DNA of 64,000 nt from Microcebus murinus (lineage: Eukaryota > Chordata > Mammalia > Primates > Cheirogaleidae), in the NCBI RefSeq assembly GCF_040939455.1, contig NC_134106.1, positions 75,833,001 through 75,897,000 on the forward strand. The letters are read 5' to 3'. This document shows positions 10,273-26,511 of this stretch, one piece after another. The notes beneath the pieces were generated by a model. The model saw only the letters and a program-made list of their open reading frames with translations, searched no databases and had not been told where the DNA came from. Positions within the stretch are counted from its first letter, which is position 1. Every line of letters starts with the position of its first letter. Position numbers and translations under genes: made by a program.

Positions 10273-12690
10273 AAGGCATTACCCCTGCTCAAAACCTGCA
10301 CTGTCCTTACCATCCACAATCCTAGAAAGCTTGAAAGAACAATTGGCATCCTTAAATTAAAATTAGCAACACTTTCAGAAACCCTTGAGCTCCCTAGCCA
10401 AAGGTACCCCCTGAATCCCTTACAGCCATATGATTCACTCCCTTGATCAGCCAGCTGATTCACATCAGCTCTCCCCTTAAGAATGGGTAACTGGAAGGCT
10501 TACTTACATAGGGATTTCACTTCCAATACTTGACTCTACCCAGCTCTATGCAGGCCTGGTGAAATATTGTGAAGAACTCGTGTTATTCCCAGTCTTATCA
10601 CCAACAAGTTAAGGCCATCTTCTCACAATATCTTCCTAAACAGCCTTGTCATTATGTTAAACCATGAGATTTTGTCTATTGGAAGAGAGACATAAAGAAA
10701 AATTCCTCTTGAATCTCATTGCAAGGGACTTTATCAGGCACCCTTAGCAATAAATACAGCAGTGAAACTCCAGGGTGTCAATCCTTGGGTATACATTTCA
10801 CAACTAAAGGAGCAATTAAGAATTGATGCAACTAGAAGGCCACTTCAATCGAAAACCACAAACTGGGGATTCTCCAGGATATTACATATGCAGCTGATCT
10901 TCAGAACTATACTGGGGACCCAAGCCTTCAGAAAAAATGAACTTGGATAGTGGATAGCCTCTGCCCAAGATGTCAGACCAAGACCTCTGTAGAAATCCTG
11001 TTTTGTCTTTCATCTGCTTGCTTATAGCCATTTGTATTCTCATTGTCTTTTGACCCCTCAGTGCCATCTACCCACGGTGGCCCTTTTTCTCTTTTCTTTC
11101 ATCTTTATTATAATTGTTAGGTCAGAACATACTCATTCTAATGCCATTCTTGGGTTATTCCTAAGAGTAGCCACTATGCTCACTCTTACCAATGTTGGAT
11201 ATGCTATCCAGCACCAGACCACTGTGATAAATACATCTGAGTGATTCTGGTTTCATCAAATGAAACTATAGGGGATTATAGCTAATGGCTTTTCCACTTG
11301 CACCTACAGGGACAAATGACCTCAAACAAATCAACCTGTGACTTTACTGGTGTCCCTCTCTCCTAGAAAAAGGACCAATTATTGCAATCTGTTGATCAGA
11401 CTCTAGGAAATTCTAAATTTAAACTCAGCAGCCTTTATAGGGCAATGGGTTAGTTACTCATCATCTGGAAGAAACTAATAGAGATCCAAATATGTAACAC
11501 AACTAATGCAAGGCCTTGGTTCCAATCTTGACTTACGAACAATTCCTTTTTTGTTCTGGATCTGTATGCCCTGCTACTGAGTTCACTTACTTTGCAGCCA
11601 GGAGACTTGATTTTGTTCTCTTCAGACTAAAACCTCGCACATTTTAGGAAAAGTATTCCAAGACTTGCCGGTACACAGAAATTCTAATTCTATAAGTCAT
11701 CAATGTTGGAAATTCCAATTCAGACATGAGTTTCAAAATGAGGTTATCCTTGATTATCCAGGCACCCTACCTTGGAGGAATTGCTGACTCGTCGTTTATG
11801 TGAACAATCAGAACAGTATTCCAATGGTGGGAAATAAAAAGCCTGTAAGACTCTGCCACAGTTATTAATGGCACCACCTCTGCCCTAGATGGCATACAGA
11901 TCTGTCTCAATTCATTGGTGTAAGTGGTGACAGGCAAATGCATTGTTCTAGATTTCTTGTTGGCTAATAATGGTAGCATCTGGGCCATTGCTATTACTTC
12001 TTTCTATACTCAGATCACTGAAACAGGCTTGGCAAAATAGTCTATACACCACCTTAAGAAAAACACTCAATGCTTCTGCATAGCTTCTCCCTCATGAGGT
12101 GATGCCATGACAATACAATAAAAAGATCAAGAAGATTGTGTGATAGAGTTTACTATGGAAACAACTGAACAATCCCCAAGTAATAAAGATCTGGCTCTCT
12201 GGCCTTCCCTGAATTGGTCAACCTCTCTCAAGCAAGAGGATGAACAAAAGGGGAACCCGAAGGACTAAATATACAAATACACCATATATGACAATAGAAC
12301 TCTGACCCATACTTCTGCAGCAACCATCCTGCAGGCCAAGCCACAACCTCTACAGCAATTGGCCCAGAACAGTCTGGATGTGGTCAATAATTTTACCCCC
12401 ATTTCCAACTCAGAACCAGCCACAGAAAACCAAATATGCTCCCAAGCCAATCATATAAGATGTCCTACTTCTATTTATTGTACCACCAGCTTTTACGTGC
12501 CAACAACTTCCAGTCAGGGAATAATTGAAGCTCCCCCTCATCCAATATAAAGCTTTCTTGCTCTCTGCAAGCATTTGGGTCCACTGCCAAATGGAGGTGA
12601 TTGTGGGTGACAACTTTGTTATAGAACTCTCTGAATAAATAGCCTCTGATTGTACTCATTTGGATGTTCTCCATTTCTTTCTATAAATGG
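10273..12690 (+). mobile_element. Gammaretrovirus-like (ERV1) remnant: pol end, env-like part and 3' LTR
   Basis: At about 10660-10830 a broken plus-strand frame resembles the C-terminal end of a gammaretroviral integrase: a Gly-Asp-Phe-Val tract near 10668, then a valine-lysine-leucine tract and a Pro-Trp-Val context at 10761-10830. The following 1.4 kb has env-like placement but many stops. A purine-rich tract with aaaagggga at 12246-12254 could be the polypurine tract, followed by a candidate LTR (about 12255-12690) with TATA-like atataaag near 12545 and AATAAA at 12634. Non-functional. Class assignment is by motif; the LTR boundaries are uncertain. Confidence 0.55.
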
Positions 12691-12839
12691 AAAGGCTTCA
12701 TCTCATAAAGGAGAAAACTGAGACCCAAAGAGTGTCATGGATGTGCTTCATTCCCACATGGCTTCGAGGTATTTAGGTCTTGTGGCACAGATTCCTGGTC
12801 TCCAGCAATGTCCATCTTCTTCTTCTTCCTTACTAATAG

Positions 12840-13020
12840 AATCCCCAAATTTTAGGTGGGCCTATTGCTGCCCAGGAAAAAAGACAATTTCCAGCCTGCC
12901 TTGCCATTAGCAATGGCCCTGAAACTAAGTTTTTGCCAGTGGTCTGTAAGCAGAAGTGATGTACTGCAATTGTTTGCTGAGGAATATCTAAAGTACAGTT
13001 TTAATGTCTGTGGCTTGTTT
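12840..13020. repeat. Interspersed repeat fragment, family unassigned
   Basis: Contains a tract (ggccctgaaactaagtttt, gtctgtaagcagaagtgatg) that resembles sequence at 22905-23215 and 24930-25260, so these three are probably copies of one medium-frequency repeat. I cannot name the family. Confidence 0.4.
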
Positions 13021-13029
13021 ATTTGAATA

Positions 13030-13830
13030 ATAATTGAATCATTTTTATATTGATTTGAGGGTATGTGCTTATATAATAAAGAACTTGAACTTCCTGATGG
13101 ATAGGAGTGCCTTTGCTATTCATGGTAGGCTCCTTGCACTACACCTGATAGTTTATGCTAATTAGGTGACTCATAGTTGGCTTCTAGTTTATGCTAATGA
13201 ATATAGGTTGGTAGCTGGCTGTGCCAGAAATACCAACCATATGATTAGAGAGGATTGGGGCTTTGAGCCATGTGATATCAGCTCGACTTCTAGGGAAAGG
13301 AGAGGGAGCTGATGATTGAGTTCAATTGTGTGGTCAATGATTCAATCATTCATGCCTCTGTAAAGAAACCCCCATCAAAACTCTGAACACCAAAGCTCCA
13401 GTGAACTTCCCTGGTGCGCATCACTCTGTGTACTGTCACACACAATATGCCAGCAGGGTAACATGTTCCTTGGGAAAACAGGAGCTTTGCACTTGGACAT
13501 TCCTGGACTTTGCCCTATGCATGTCTTCTTTAGGCTGGTTCTGTTGTGTATCTTTTTACTATAATAAAAAGTAAAAAATTTCATAAATATATAACCTTCC
13601 TGAGTTCTGAGAATCATTCTAGTGAGTTATCCAGCTATGGGGTTAGTGGGAACCCCTGAATTCATAGCAAGCTTGTCAGAAATGAAGGTGGCCTAGGAAT
13701 TTCTGAATTTGTGATTCGAGTCTGAAGTGAGGGCAGTCTTGTGGGCTACTGTGTCCTTAACCTGTGAAGTTTGGCCTAACTCTGTGTAGTTGGTACCAGA
13801 AGTCAATATAGTTGTACAAAATAAAACAGC
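13030..13830 (+). repeat. Interspersed LTR-like repeat, family unassigned
   Basis: I recognise the overall pattern of a known mammalian repeat: gcctctgtaaagaaaccccc (13354), actttgccctatgcatgtct (13507), actataataaaaag (13558), gggaacccctgaattcatag (13649), gtcttgtgggctactg (13736). The order suggests an LTR with a polyadenylation signal, but I cannot fix the family or ends. Confidence 0.45.
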
Positions 13831-15284
13831 ACTGAATTCCTATGAATTCCACCACCCCCAATTTACCCCTAAAAGATGGAACAATGCTAATCTATATTGG
13901 AAATTTGAAAAATAACTATAGGAAGCAACATTCCATTTTTCTAAGGAAATATTTAATTGGTAGTTGTCTAGAAGAAAAGCTTTTTATCTAATACAAAAAA
14001 TGTGAAGTCATTTGGAAGCACTGAGAAAACCTGAGCAATACAAGTTATTTTTCAAATTAACACATGGTTAGTGACCATCTACTGTGTGCTCATTTCTGAG
14101 AGAAAGTATGAGACATGACTTGAAGCAACTGACAGTTTGGTTTAGGAGATGAGAAAGTGGTGAGATAATAAACACAAAATTATTTAGGTAGACCAAAACA
14201 GTGATAAGCATTATCATAAATCCAGATAGCCTATGCAAACAAAAACTGCTTTTACAATTGCAATTAAGTAAGAAATGACTTCACATCAGTGTTCAAGAGA
14301 ACAGTTCCCCAAGGAGGGGGCATTTGCACAGGGTTCTGACTCATTATGTAGGCTGAGTGGAGAAGGCAGGTAGAGGAGGCATCTCAGGCTGATGGAACAG
14401 CTAAGGTAAAGGCTTGCAGACTGGGAAGTATAGGTAGAGGTGTGTCTGAGGATATCAACAGAGCTAGTTCATCTGTAATAGAGGCCCTTATCCAGAGCAG
14501 CAGGAGGTTAGGGTAGACTGAAGATGGCATTAAATGCCAAACGGAGGCATGGGGATTTATCTTGTAGCCAGTGCAAAGGATTTTGGGAGGAGGGCAATGG
14601 GTTCAAACTGATGAGAATGGTTAACATGGCAGGGATACACAAGAGGAAGAGACAGATTTGGGGCAAGGACCAGTTACAAAATTGTGGCAAGCATCCAGGT
14701 ATAAGCTGACATGGATGGGTGTTAGAGAAAAGCGCCAGGGGGAAAAAGGAGACATGGAGCAAACCAAGCTATTACTAGTGAAAAGTATTTGCCATTTCTG
14801 CTCCTGTGAACCTTGGCTCTCTGGGAAGAAATTCCCATATGATTTTTGCACCCTAAGACTGGCATCCTGACCTCAGCTGTATGGAGCCTCCAGATTCAGG
14901 TGCCTCCTGTACATCTTACCTGCCTTTCCCCAACCTCCTGGACCCTTACACCAGTCTGTCTACACCCACTTTTAGCTGGTTCCCTGCATTCCAGGCTCAG
15001 CTTCCTCCTATGAACTTTGAATATTTGAAGGACTCTCCTACTATGAGCTAATCCTTATCCGGCAAGACTCCTCTGGTCTATGCCAGCTCCTGGTCTTGGC
15101 TTCTCCACCTAAGATGCACAGCCAACATGGTATAGACTTAAAGAAGAGCCTGACAAGGTTCTGAGACCCAGTAAATTTTGGGTTAACTATTTAATATTAC
15201 AGAAAATAAAAAGTAATACAAAAGATACACAGATGGCTTGAAGTAACAAACAAAATAGTTTTGTAAAAGTTGGTATAGCTGTAT
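13831..15284 (-). repeat. Non-coding DNA with an antisense L2 relic at about 14080-14620
   Basis: The part from about 14080 to 14620 (for example ggcatctcaggctgatggaa, gcattaaatgccaaacggag) matches the reverse of the L2 3' coding region, which is common as an old relic. The rest holds nothing I recognise. Confidence 0.4.
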
Positions 15285-15600
15285 ATTTGATGTTTTAAAT
15301 GATTTTATTGAGGTATAATTTACATACCATCAAATTCTCCCATTTTGAGTGTTCAATGATTTTTAGTGAATTTACCAAATTATTCACCCATCACCACCAA
15401 CCAGTTTTAGAACATTTCCATCATCCCAAAAAGATTCCTCATAACATTTGTAGTTGCTCTCAGTTGCCACTCCCAGGCCACCACTAATTTACTTTGTCTC
15501 TGAAGATCTGCCTTTTTGGACACTTCCTACAATGGAATCATATAATATGTGGTCTCTGGAACCTGCCTTCTCTCACAGTGTTTTTGAGGTTTTGATTTTT
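15285..15600 (-). mobile_element. Old L1 3' fragment, minus orientation
   Basis: Begins atgattttattgaggtataa at 15299 and continues through ttcacccatcaccaccaacc to gtggtctctggaacc, the reverse of the L1M 3' region also seen at 9266-10063. Confidence 0.7.
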
Positions 15601-15677
15601 TAATAATACCCATATTTTAGTGATTTTTATGTTTAAACAAACACTGTTTTCATTTCATTTCAAAAAATTCTAAACCC

Positions 15678-15812
15678 AACCAGGTATAGTGGTAGACACC
15701 TATAGTCCCAGCTACTAAGAAGGCTGAGGTGGGAAGATAACTTGAGCCCAGGAGTTCCAATCCAGCTTGGGCAACATAGCAAGACCTCATCTCTACAAAA
15801 AATATTTTTAAA
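15678..15812 (+). mobile_element. Free left Alu monomer (FLAM-like)
   Basis: A single Alu left arm (ccaggtatagtggtagacac ... gggcaacatagcaagacctc ... ctacaaaaaat) with no right arm. It is diverged, fitting an ancient monomer. Confidence 0.65.
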
Positions 15813-16299
15813 CATTTCCAAATCCAGCATCATAAATACATACAGAAAATTGCTTTTTGTTCAAACATAGACTACTCCCATTGCCTCACAGAGAAAAGTA
15901 ACATGTGTTACAGAGAAACAAGCACATGGGGGTATTGTACAGGGAAGGCCTTCAGTGTCTCAATCCTCAAACTATAAATGTGAACCAAAGGATCTATAGG
16001 CAAGGACATGGCACTTTCTGAACATTGGTTTCCTTAGCTCTAAAATATGGCTGGGCTAGATCACTGGTGGCTCTCTATCTTTCTCAGCCTCCATCCTCCT
16101 CACCCAGGCAGTAATACTGTGTCTTATCAGTAACAGGATGGGAGTCAGTGCACAGTAATACAAAGTGCAGTTATATAAATGCCTCCCACCAGGTAGAAAA
16201 CCACCAGATGAGGCAATTTCTCAGCTTCCTATCAGCTCTAGTTTTATGAATCTCAAGTCTGAAAGGAAGTTTCCTCACTAAGCCTCATTAAGCCCACAG
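15813..16299. other. Probable ZNF514 3' untranslated or downstream sequence
   Basis: No frame or named repeat recognised. It lies immediately past the decayed fingers, so it may be transcribed as ZNF514 3' UTR. I could not choose a poly-A signal with confidence. Confidence 0.35.
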
Positions 16300-17064
16300 A
16301 GTTTCTCTTGGAGGTTAAGACTTAATTGTATGCTGAGGCCTGACTATACTAGTGGGTTTTCTGAGTTTCACTAAATTCAAAGAGCTGCTGTAGCACAAAT
16401 TCTCTGGTGTGCAAAAGGGTGAAATATCCACAAAGGCTTTCCCACATGCATCACATACCAGTTTTCTAACTAGTAGGGAGAGTTCTCTGAGATTTATAGA
16501 GCAATGAGATTTGCCTGAAGGTATTCTCACATTCACCACTTTATAGGGTTTTTCTGAAGCTTAATAAGGGATGAGCTCTGACTGAAAACCTTCCCCCATT
16601 TCCTGTTTTCATAGAGCTTCTCTCTAGTATGTGTTCTTGACTTACCACACTTGCAGAATTTCTCTCCAGTATGAGCTATCTGATTTTTTAAAGGTACAGT
16701 ATGTGACTGAAGGCTTGCCATACTCAGTACATTGATAAATCTCCCCAGTATAAATTGTCTGATGTTGAATGACATGCATCCTCTGGCTGAAGCCTTTTCA
16801 CATTCATTACATTCACATGGTTTCTCATTAGTATGGATTTTCCAGTGTTCAGTGAGAGAGGGGGTGTGGCTGCAATCCCACCTTCTCTCTTGAAATCGAT
16901 AGGGCTTCTCTCTAGTATGTACTGTCTGATGTGGAACAAGATGTACCCTCTGACCAAAGGTCTTCCCACATACATTACACGTTTAGCATCTCTCTCCAAT
17001 ATTAATTATCTCAGGTTTGGTAATGTATGTACTCCAGCTGAAAGCCCTTCTATATTCACTGAAT
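16300..17064 (-). pseudogene. Decayed C2H2 fingers in the ZNF514 3' region
   Basis: Read on the minus strand directly after the ZNF514 stop, this continues the 84-bp finger rhythm but with changes that break it. A one-base frame slip in the linker after finger 7 gives the TGA at 17065-17067; in the other frame the sequence goes on as a recognisable finger (SEYRRAFSWSTYITK). A TAA follows, then a fairly good finger (CNVCGKTFGQRVHLV ... HQTVH), then EKPCECNECEKA, HTGEKFCKC and [11 protein letters not shown] remnants down to about 16535. About five fingers appear lost from the protein in this way. They are probably transcribed as 3' UTR. Confidence 0.85.
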
Positions 17065-21045
<3,981 letters not shown>

Positions 21046-21567
21046 TCATGTACCCTCGAGGAGCACACTCATGGCCTTGAGCAGAAGAGTAGACAGGCAT
21101 CTGAGGAGAACCTCAGGATGTGCAAGAAGTAGTTTCAAGAGTTCCTAGCTACCCCAGTGCCCACAGAGTTGTAGGTTTCATCATCACAAAAGTATTTTCA
21201 ACTGCTGCAGGGATTGTATCATCCTTACTACTTGGTATCCCACCCAGTGCCCACTTACATGCCTATTCACATCAAGCCACCAGGACTTATCATCAGGGTC
21301 TCAGGAGAATCAGGCCTACAGAGACATTCTGCTTAGGTGGGGGAGGTGAATGTAATATGTTTCCTTATTTGTCAAGAGGTTTTATTCTCACTAATATGCT
21401 TTGCAGTCTCAAATGCATAAGTATCAATAGTCTTCTAATAAATATATGACCTACAATTTTAAAGACAATTTTTACTAAGGCCAAATGAAATAATTTGGGG
21501 CTTATAATAATTGATCCCCCTACCTGCCTGTCAGCATACATTTATATTGAATCAATAAGTTTTGAAT

Positions 21568-22475
21568 GGGCCACGAGTGGTGGTTCATGCCTGTAATCCT
21601 AGCACTTTGAGAGGCTGAGCCAGGAGGATTGCTTGAGGCCAGGAGTTCAAAACTACCCTAAGCAATAGCAAGGCCCTGTGTCTACAAAATTTTTTTAAAA
21701 AATTAGCCAGGCAAGGTGGCGTGCCTATTGTCCCAGCTACTAGGAAGGCTGTGGCAGGAGGATCATTTGAACCTGTTAGGGTAGCTTAGAAATGTTGGGG
21801 TGAAGTAGGGAGATTGCTGGCATAGAAACCTCTGCAGATATGACCATCTGCATAGGTGTGGCTGTTTTCCAAATAGTAAAGGACATTCCAAGGGCAGGAG
21901 GAACTGAAAACAGTTTCTCTCCTGGGGTGGAAAACTGCTCCAGGACTGCTATCAGGAACGTCCAATTTGCTGTAAAACTGGCCTAGCCACAATTCCAAGA
22001 TTTATGTTTTTATTTTGTTTTAGGCTAGAAATAGCTTTGCTGAGGTTAATGTGCACCTGGATATCTTAATCTGTATCAGTGATCCTTAAAGCTTACCTGA
22101 ATGACGTGTACCTGTTATTATAATCTTTTTGGAATCTTTAGAACTTGTTTGCCTGTGGGATAGCTATAGAGCATTGTTTGCTTGAATGATTTGGGATGAT
22201 CTTTTGTTCTTAAAATGAATAAATACAAGTGAGGAATTACTCTTGGGACTCTTGGTTCAGAAAGCCTTGAGTCCCCTGACCCCACTCTTTCTCTTCTATT
22301 GTTTCATTTCTTATTCCTGCATGATGCCCTGTTTTCAACCCTGTTGGCTAGGGACTCTCCCAGCATGAACCCAGGAGTTGGAGGTTGCACTGAGCTATGA
22401 TGATGCCACTGCACTCATACCCAGACAACAGAGACCCTGTCTCAGAAAAAAAAAAAAAAAGAAAGAAAAAGAAAA
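21568..22475 (+). mobile_element. Old Alu split by a solo LTR
   Basis: Left part 21568-21773 (ggccacgagtggtggttcat ... atcatttgaacc) and right part 22366-22475 (tgaacccaggagttggaggt ... poly-A) form one Alu, plus orientation. It lies in the intron upstream of the ZNF514 KRAB-A exon. Confidence 0.85.
21774..22365 (+). mobile_element. Solo LTR (592 bp) inside an Alu
   Basis: Begins TGTTAGGGTAGC and ends CTCTCCCAGCA, with an exact 6-bp duplication tgaacc at 21768-21773 and 22366-22371. The tga acc text is part of the Alu (normally once), so the insertion and its edges are certain. AATAAA at 22218 fits a plus-strand LTR with R and U5 after it. A 6-bp duplication is typical of class II (ERVK-like) integrations, which is a suggestion only. 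No viral gene remains. Confidence 0.85.
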
Positions 22476-22904
22476 AGTTTTGTAAGTTTGATCAGCCTGA
22501 ATCATTTTCCCCTCAAACTTAACAATGATTCAGTTTCTGAGTCTACAAAACTAAGTGAGAGACCCAGGATCCCGGGTCACCACTACAAGGCATGACCATT
22601 CTACAGGTCCTAGTCATAACTATCCTGTCACCCTCAATCTCATTAATTAGAATACTTCCCATTTGACTTATATTGTATGGTAATCCTTATGTGAACTAAA
22701 AAGCAGAACAAGCGATAGTACTATAAACTCCTATTATTACCCTAGAGTATTTAAAAATCAAATCTCATTTAGATACTGATTCCACAGAGTAATAAGCTGA
22801 AATAATTTTATATTAGCATAAAAAGCAGCCAAAATAATCAAATGTGGAAAACTCACTACTACAGTAACCTCTTGTGATAGTTTACATTATTAGACTAAAA
22901 TATA
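22476..22904. other. Intronic sequence, nothing recognised
   Basis: AT-rich, no exon or named repeat seen on either strand. Confidence 0.4.
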
Positions 22905-23215
22905 CAATGGCCCTCCTGACATGATTCAGCTGCCTGCTGCCTGCCCCCTGACTCAGGTATAGCCATGTAATCAGCTTTCTCAAATGAAATGTGAAGGCAG
23001 AGACATGAGCTACAGGTGAGCAACAGCCTTCAGCGCCAGTGGGAGTCCTGCAGTTGCTCTTTTCCCTCTGCCTTGAAAATGGCAAATGATCTGAGTGAAG
23101 ATGTGGGCAAAGCTACAGCAGGCATGTAATAATAAACCTTTTCTGGTATAAGTCTCTGAGGGTTTGCTGTTGTTATCATGGTATAACTAGTCTAAACTGA
23201 CTCATTAAAAAACTG
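22905..23215 (+). repeat. Interspersed repeat, family unassigned
   Basis: Related to 12840-13020 and 24930-25260. It contains tcaaatgaaatgtgaaggca, ttgctcttttccctctgcct and ends near ggtataactagtctaaactg, the look of an old LTR or DNA element. Confidence 0.4.
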
Positions 23216-23542
23216 GTACTCAAAGTAGGGCTCTACCATAACAAAACAGTCAAAAATCACTTTCATTTTTGAAAGGACATCAGCTTCAAGGCCAGGCAGT
23301 AAGGAAACTTATTGGCAAGGTGGCAACTCATATAATTTGGTGGTGAACTGTTTGGTAAAACTATTGCCTTCAATAACTTGAAATAGGAACAATGTAAGCA
23401 TGAGCTTCTGATGCAACGAGAAAAGGCTGGAAACATAACATTAATAGTGTGAGCTGGTTGTTATTGGCTGCATTTGACAAAGTATTATAAGAAGAAAAAT
23501 ATGCTCAAGTGTTCGCTGGTTTGCAAAACAAAAGGCAATTGG

Positions 23543-23882
23543 GGCCGGGTGCGGTGGCTCACACCTGTAATCCTAGCACTCTGGAGGCCGAAGTAGGTGG
23601 ATTGCTCGAGGTCAGGAGTTCAAAACCAGCCTGAGTGAGACCCCCCCCCCCCCCCGTCTCTACTAAAAATAGAAAGAAATTAATTGACCAACTAAAAATA
23701 TATATACAAAAAATTAGCCGGGCATGGTGGCGCATGCCTGTAGTCCCGGCTACTCGGGAGGCTGAGGCAGTAGGATCACTTGAGCCCAGGAGATTGAGGT
23801 TGCTGTGAGCTAGACTGACGCCACGGTACTCACTCGCCTTGGCAACAAAGTAAGACTTTGTCTCAAAAAAAAAAAAAAAAAA
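23543..23882 (+). mobile_element. Strepsirrhine-type Alu with a poly-C run
   Basis: Head GGCCGGGTGCGG, poly-A tail, and a perfect 13-bp duplication aaaaggcaattgg at 23530-23542 and 23883-23895. In the left arm the normal GAGACCCCGTCTC has become 15 C's (23641-23655). Confidence 0.95.
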
Positions 23883-24237
23883 AAAAGGCAATTGGAAGCA
23901 TCCAGAATGCCAGGATTTCCAGAGTTGGAGACTTAACCAATTCTCACTTCCAACTGGAAAAGAAAATATACATAAGGCTTTTGTATGACAAAAGATGATT
24001 TAAACCCAGACTATTATCAAGGACTAAATCATGAATGTGGTTGTCAAATGGCTCCCAGGAAATCCTTTCAGTGGGACCAAACTGTTCAGAGTGGAAAAAA
24101 AGTATACCCGTTTCAAGGAAATCCAAAAAGCTCTACAAATAAGTCTAAAGAGAGGGGTACATTTCAAAAACTGTGGGGTACAGCCATTGACACATGGAGC
24201 CAGCTGGAAGCAAATACATAAAAACTGATTAAGTTTT

Positions 24238-24306
24238 TGAGAGTTGCACATAAAACAATTCTAGGAGTTGCACATAAAACAATTTTGAGAGTTATACATA
24301 AAACAA
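24238..24306. repeat. Short tandem repeat, three units of about 24 bp
   Basis: The unit gagttgcacataaaacaatt appears twice and a third time as gagttatacataaaacaacc. The first unit starts near 24239. No coding role. Confidence 0.8.
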
Positions 24307-24929
24307 CCTACTCAGGCAGGATGAAAAAGCTCCATAGTCCCTGAGAGAGCTTATTCTTCAATACAATCTTTATAATGTGGTCAAGGAGGATGCTGTGAAA
24401 GGAAGGAACTTCCTGAGGGCAGAGCCAACAGCCCAGAACACTAGGCTGGGGAGCTCCACCCAGGGAGCAGAACCAAGGCATAGCCCAGGATTTTCTGACT
24501 CCCAAGATCAAGGGTCCTCACAGAATCTGCCCAGTGGAATTTGATAACTGTATGGACCTGGGAAACTTCTCCCATGCTTCCCCTTTCTGAATAGGAGTTT
24601 TTATTGTGGTCATCCTGTCCCCACTGTTCATTGTATGCTGGATATATGGATTCAGGTAAATGTCCTTTTAGTTCATAGGTCTCCAGATCCAGAGGATCCA
24701 CATCCAGGCCCAATGTAGATATTATCATGCCATCTAAGACTTTGATCATGATGCTGTGACTGAATGGGGATTCTGGGGTTACCTCTATCAGTAAGGCATT
24801 TTGTGTACAGGAGAAAGGGAAGTGAATATCTATGAGTAAGAAAACACACAGTGGTAAACTAATTTTTTGTTTAAAATAATCACTGTCCCTCTCTTTGGGC
24901 TCCTCACTCTAGAAGGCTTATACTTCCCA

Positions 24930-25260
24930 CTTTATTGACATTAAGGTTGGCCACGTGACCTGCTTCAGCCAGTGGGTTGTGAGCAGAAACAACACATGCC
25001 ACTTCTGAGCAGGAGCTTGAAGAGCCAAAGTGCTGACATTGCTCTTTCCCTCTGTCATGAGAACAGCATATCCCAGAGCAGGGTTGACCCTTCAGCCTGA
25101 ATCCCAGAGCGAAGAGGGTGTGCAGGAGAGTTATAGTCAGCCTGCTATTGATAAACACAGCAGAAAGAAGACAAAACACCTTTGGGACTGGGAGCCTTTG
25201 AGATCTGGGAGCTGTACCACACAGAACTAGCCTAAGCTCTTGGCTATACCTCCAAATGAC
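24930..25260 (+). repeat. Interspersed repeat, family unassigned
   Basis: Another copy of the repeat at 22905-23215: ggttggccacgtgacctgct, cattgctctttccctctgtc, ctttgggactgggagcc. Old, no frame. Confidence 0.4.
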
Positions 25261-25593
25261 ATACATCAAGGCCAAAGAGATTTAAACTCTATTTATGATT
25301 CTACTATTAAAAATTACTTGGAAGAACTCATTATTGATGGGGGTTTCCTTTTTTTGGCTTGAAAATGAAATGTCGATGTCTATCATCAAGCCAGAATCCC
25401 ACTAAAATACCATCTCTGATACTGGGAAACTCACACGCTGGCATCACAGCCCTCCACCTGGTTCTTCCTCCACATCCAGCTCACTACAGCCAAACCTGAA
25501 TCCAATGCTGGAATCAGTCACCATGATCCCCGAAGATGACAAGGATTAAGCAATTACCATTTCCAAGAAGGCCCCATCCATATGAGATTGAGG

Positions 25594-25985
25594 TTGTATC
25601 ACTGAGTGGTTAAGATCTTGGAGCCAGCCTGTGTTTGAAACTGGGTTCCCTTTCTTGCCACCTAGATAGCCATGATGAACAAGTTACTTTATCTCTCTGT
25701 TCTTTGATTTCCTCAGTTTACTTTTCTGTGCTTTGGTTGCGATTCTTCAAAATAGTAATCATTTTATGGCAATGTTTTAAAAATGAAATGAGTTAGTATA
25801 TGTAAATTGTGTAGAATATTTCCTGATACATATCTGGTTTTCAGTAAATAATAACCATTATTATTTTCATCGTAATTAATGTTATTATCATCCTCATTTT
25901 ACAGGTAGCAAACCAACGCATAGCAAGGTTACATTATGCATCCAAGGTCACACAGCCTGCATATAGTGAAGTTAAGTCTGTCTCC
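25594..25985. repeat. Two MIR elements, tail to tail
   Basis: 25594-25862 is a MIR in plus orientation (gtatcactgagtggttaaga ... gtttgaaactgggttccc ... cagtaaataataacc). 25868-25985 is a second in reverse (tcctcattttacaggtagca ... ccaaggtcacacagcc). Both are old. Confidence 0.7.
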
Positions 25986-26511
25986 TCACTAATCCAGGGG
26001 GATAACATCTGAACAGGGACCCAGTCACAAATGGTCTCCCCACCTGTCCATATCCTCAGGACCTTCTTGATATTCCTTCTCCGTGAGTATTCCCAGTCTT
26101 TCTAATGCAGGCCGATTTTCCTGTTCCTGAACATCATTGGAAAGGCCTGTCTGTGCCCATTTGCCATCAAACTGTACACATCCTAACCTGCTGCATCCTG
26201 GAAGTCAGAGTCCTCTCCCCACTGTGTCCATGACACTCCTTCAAGGCCAGGGCTCTGGCATGTTACCTAGTAATCACTACAGTACCCATTACAGAAATAA
26301 GCCAAAGTGAGCCCAAAGGATCCCAGTGAGTGAGTGCATACCAAGAAGAGAAGAGAGGGCAGAGTGGCCATCATCCACCTTGACAAGCTCAACTCCTGCA
26401 CAGCAGGGACAGGGGTCTTTGTTCTCTAGAACAAAAAAGTTCTAGAGAAAAGGAGGCAAAGCTATTCATAGTTTAGGCATTTGAGGAAAAATTAAGAAAA
26501 CCCCAACTCAC

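Noticed and set aside
24441..24749. 102-codon minus-strand frame with a plausible peptide
   Set aside because: Looks like part of an old retroelement, but I could not identify it and there is no exon context within ZNF514.
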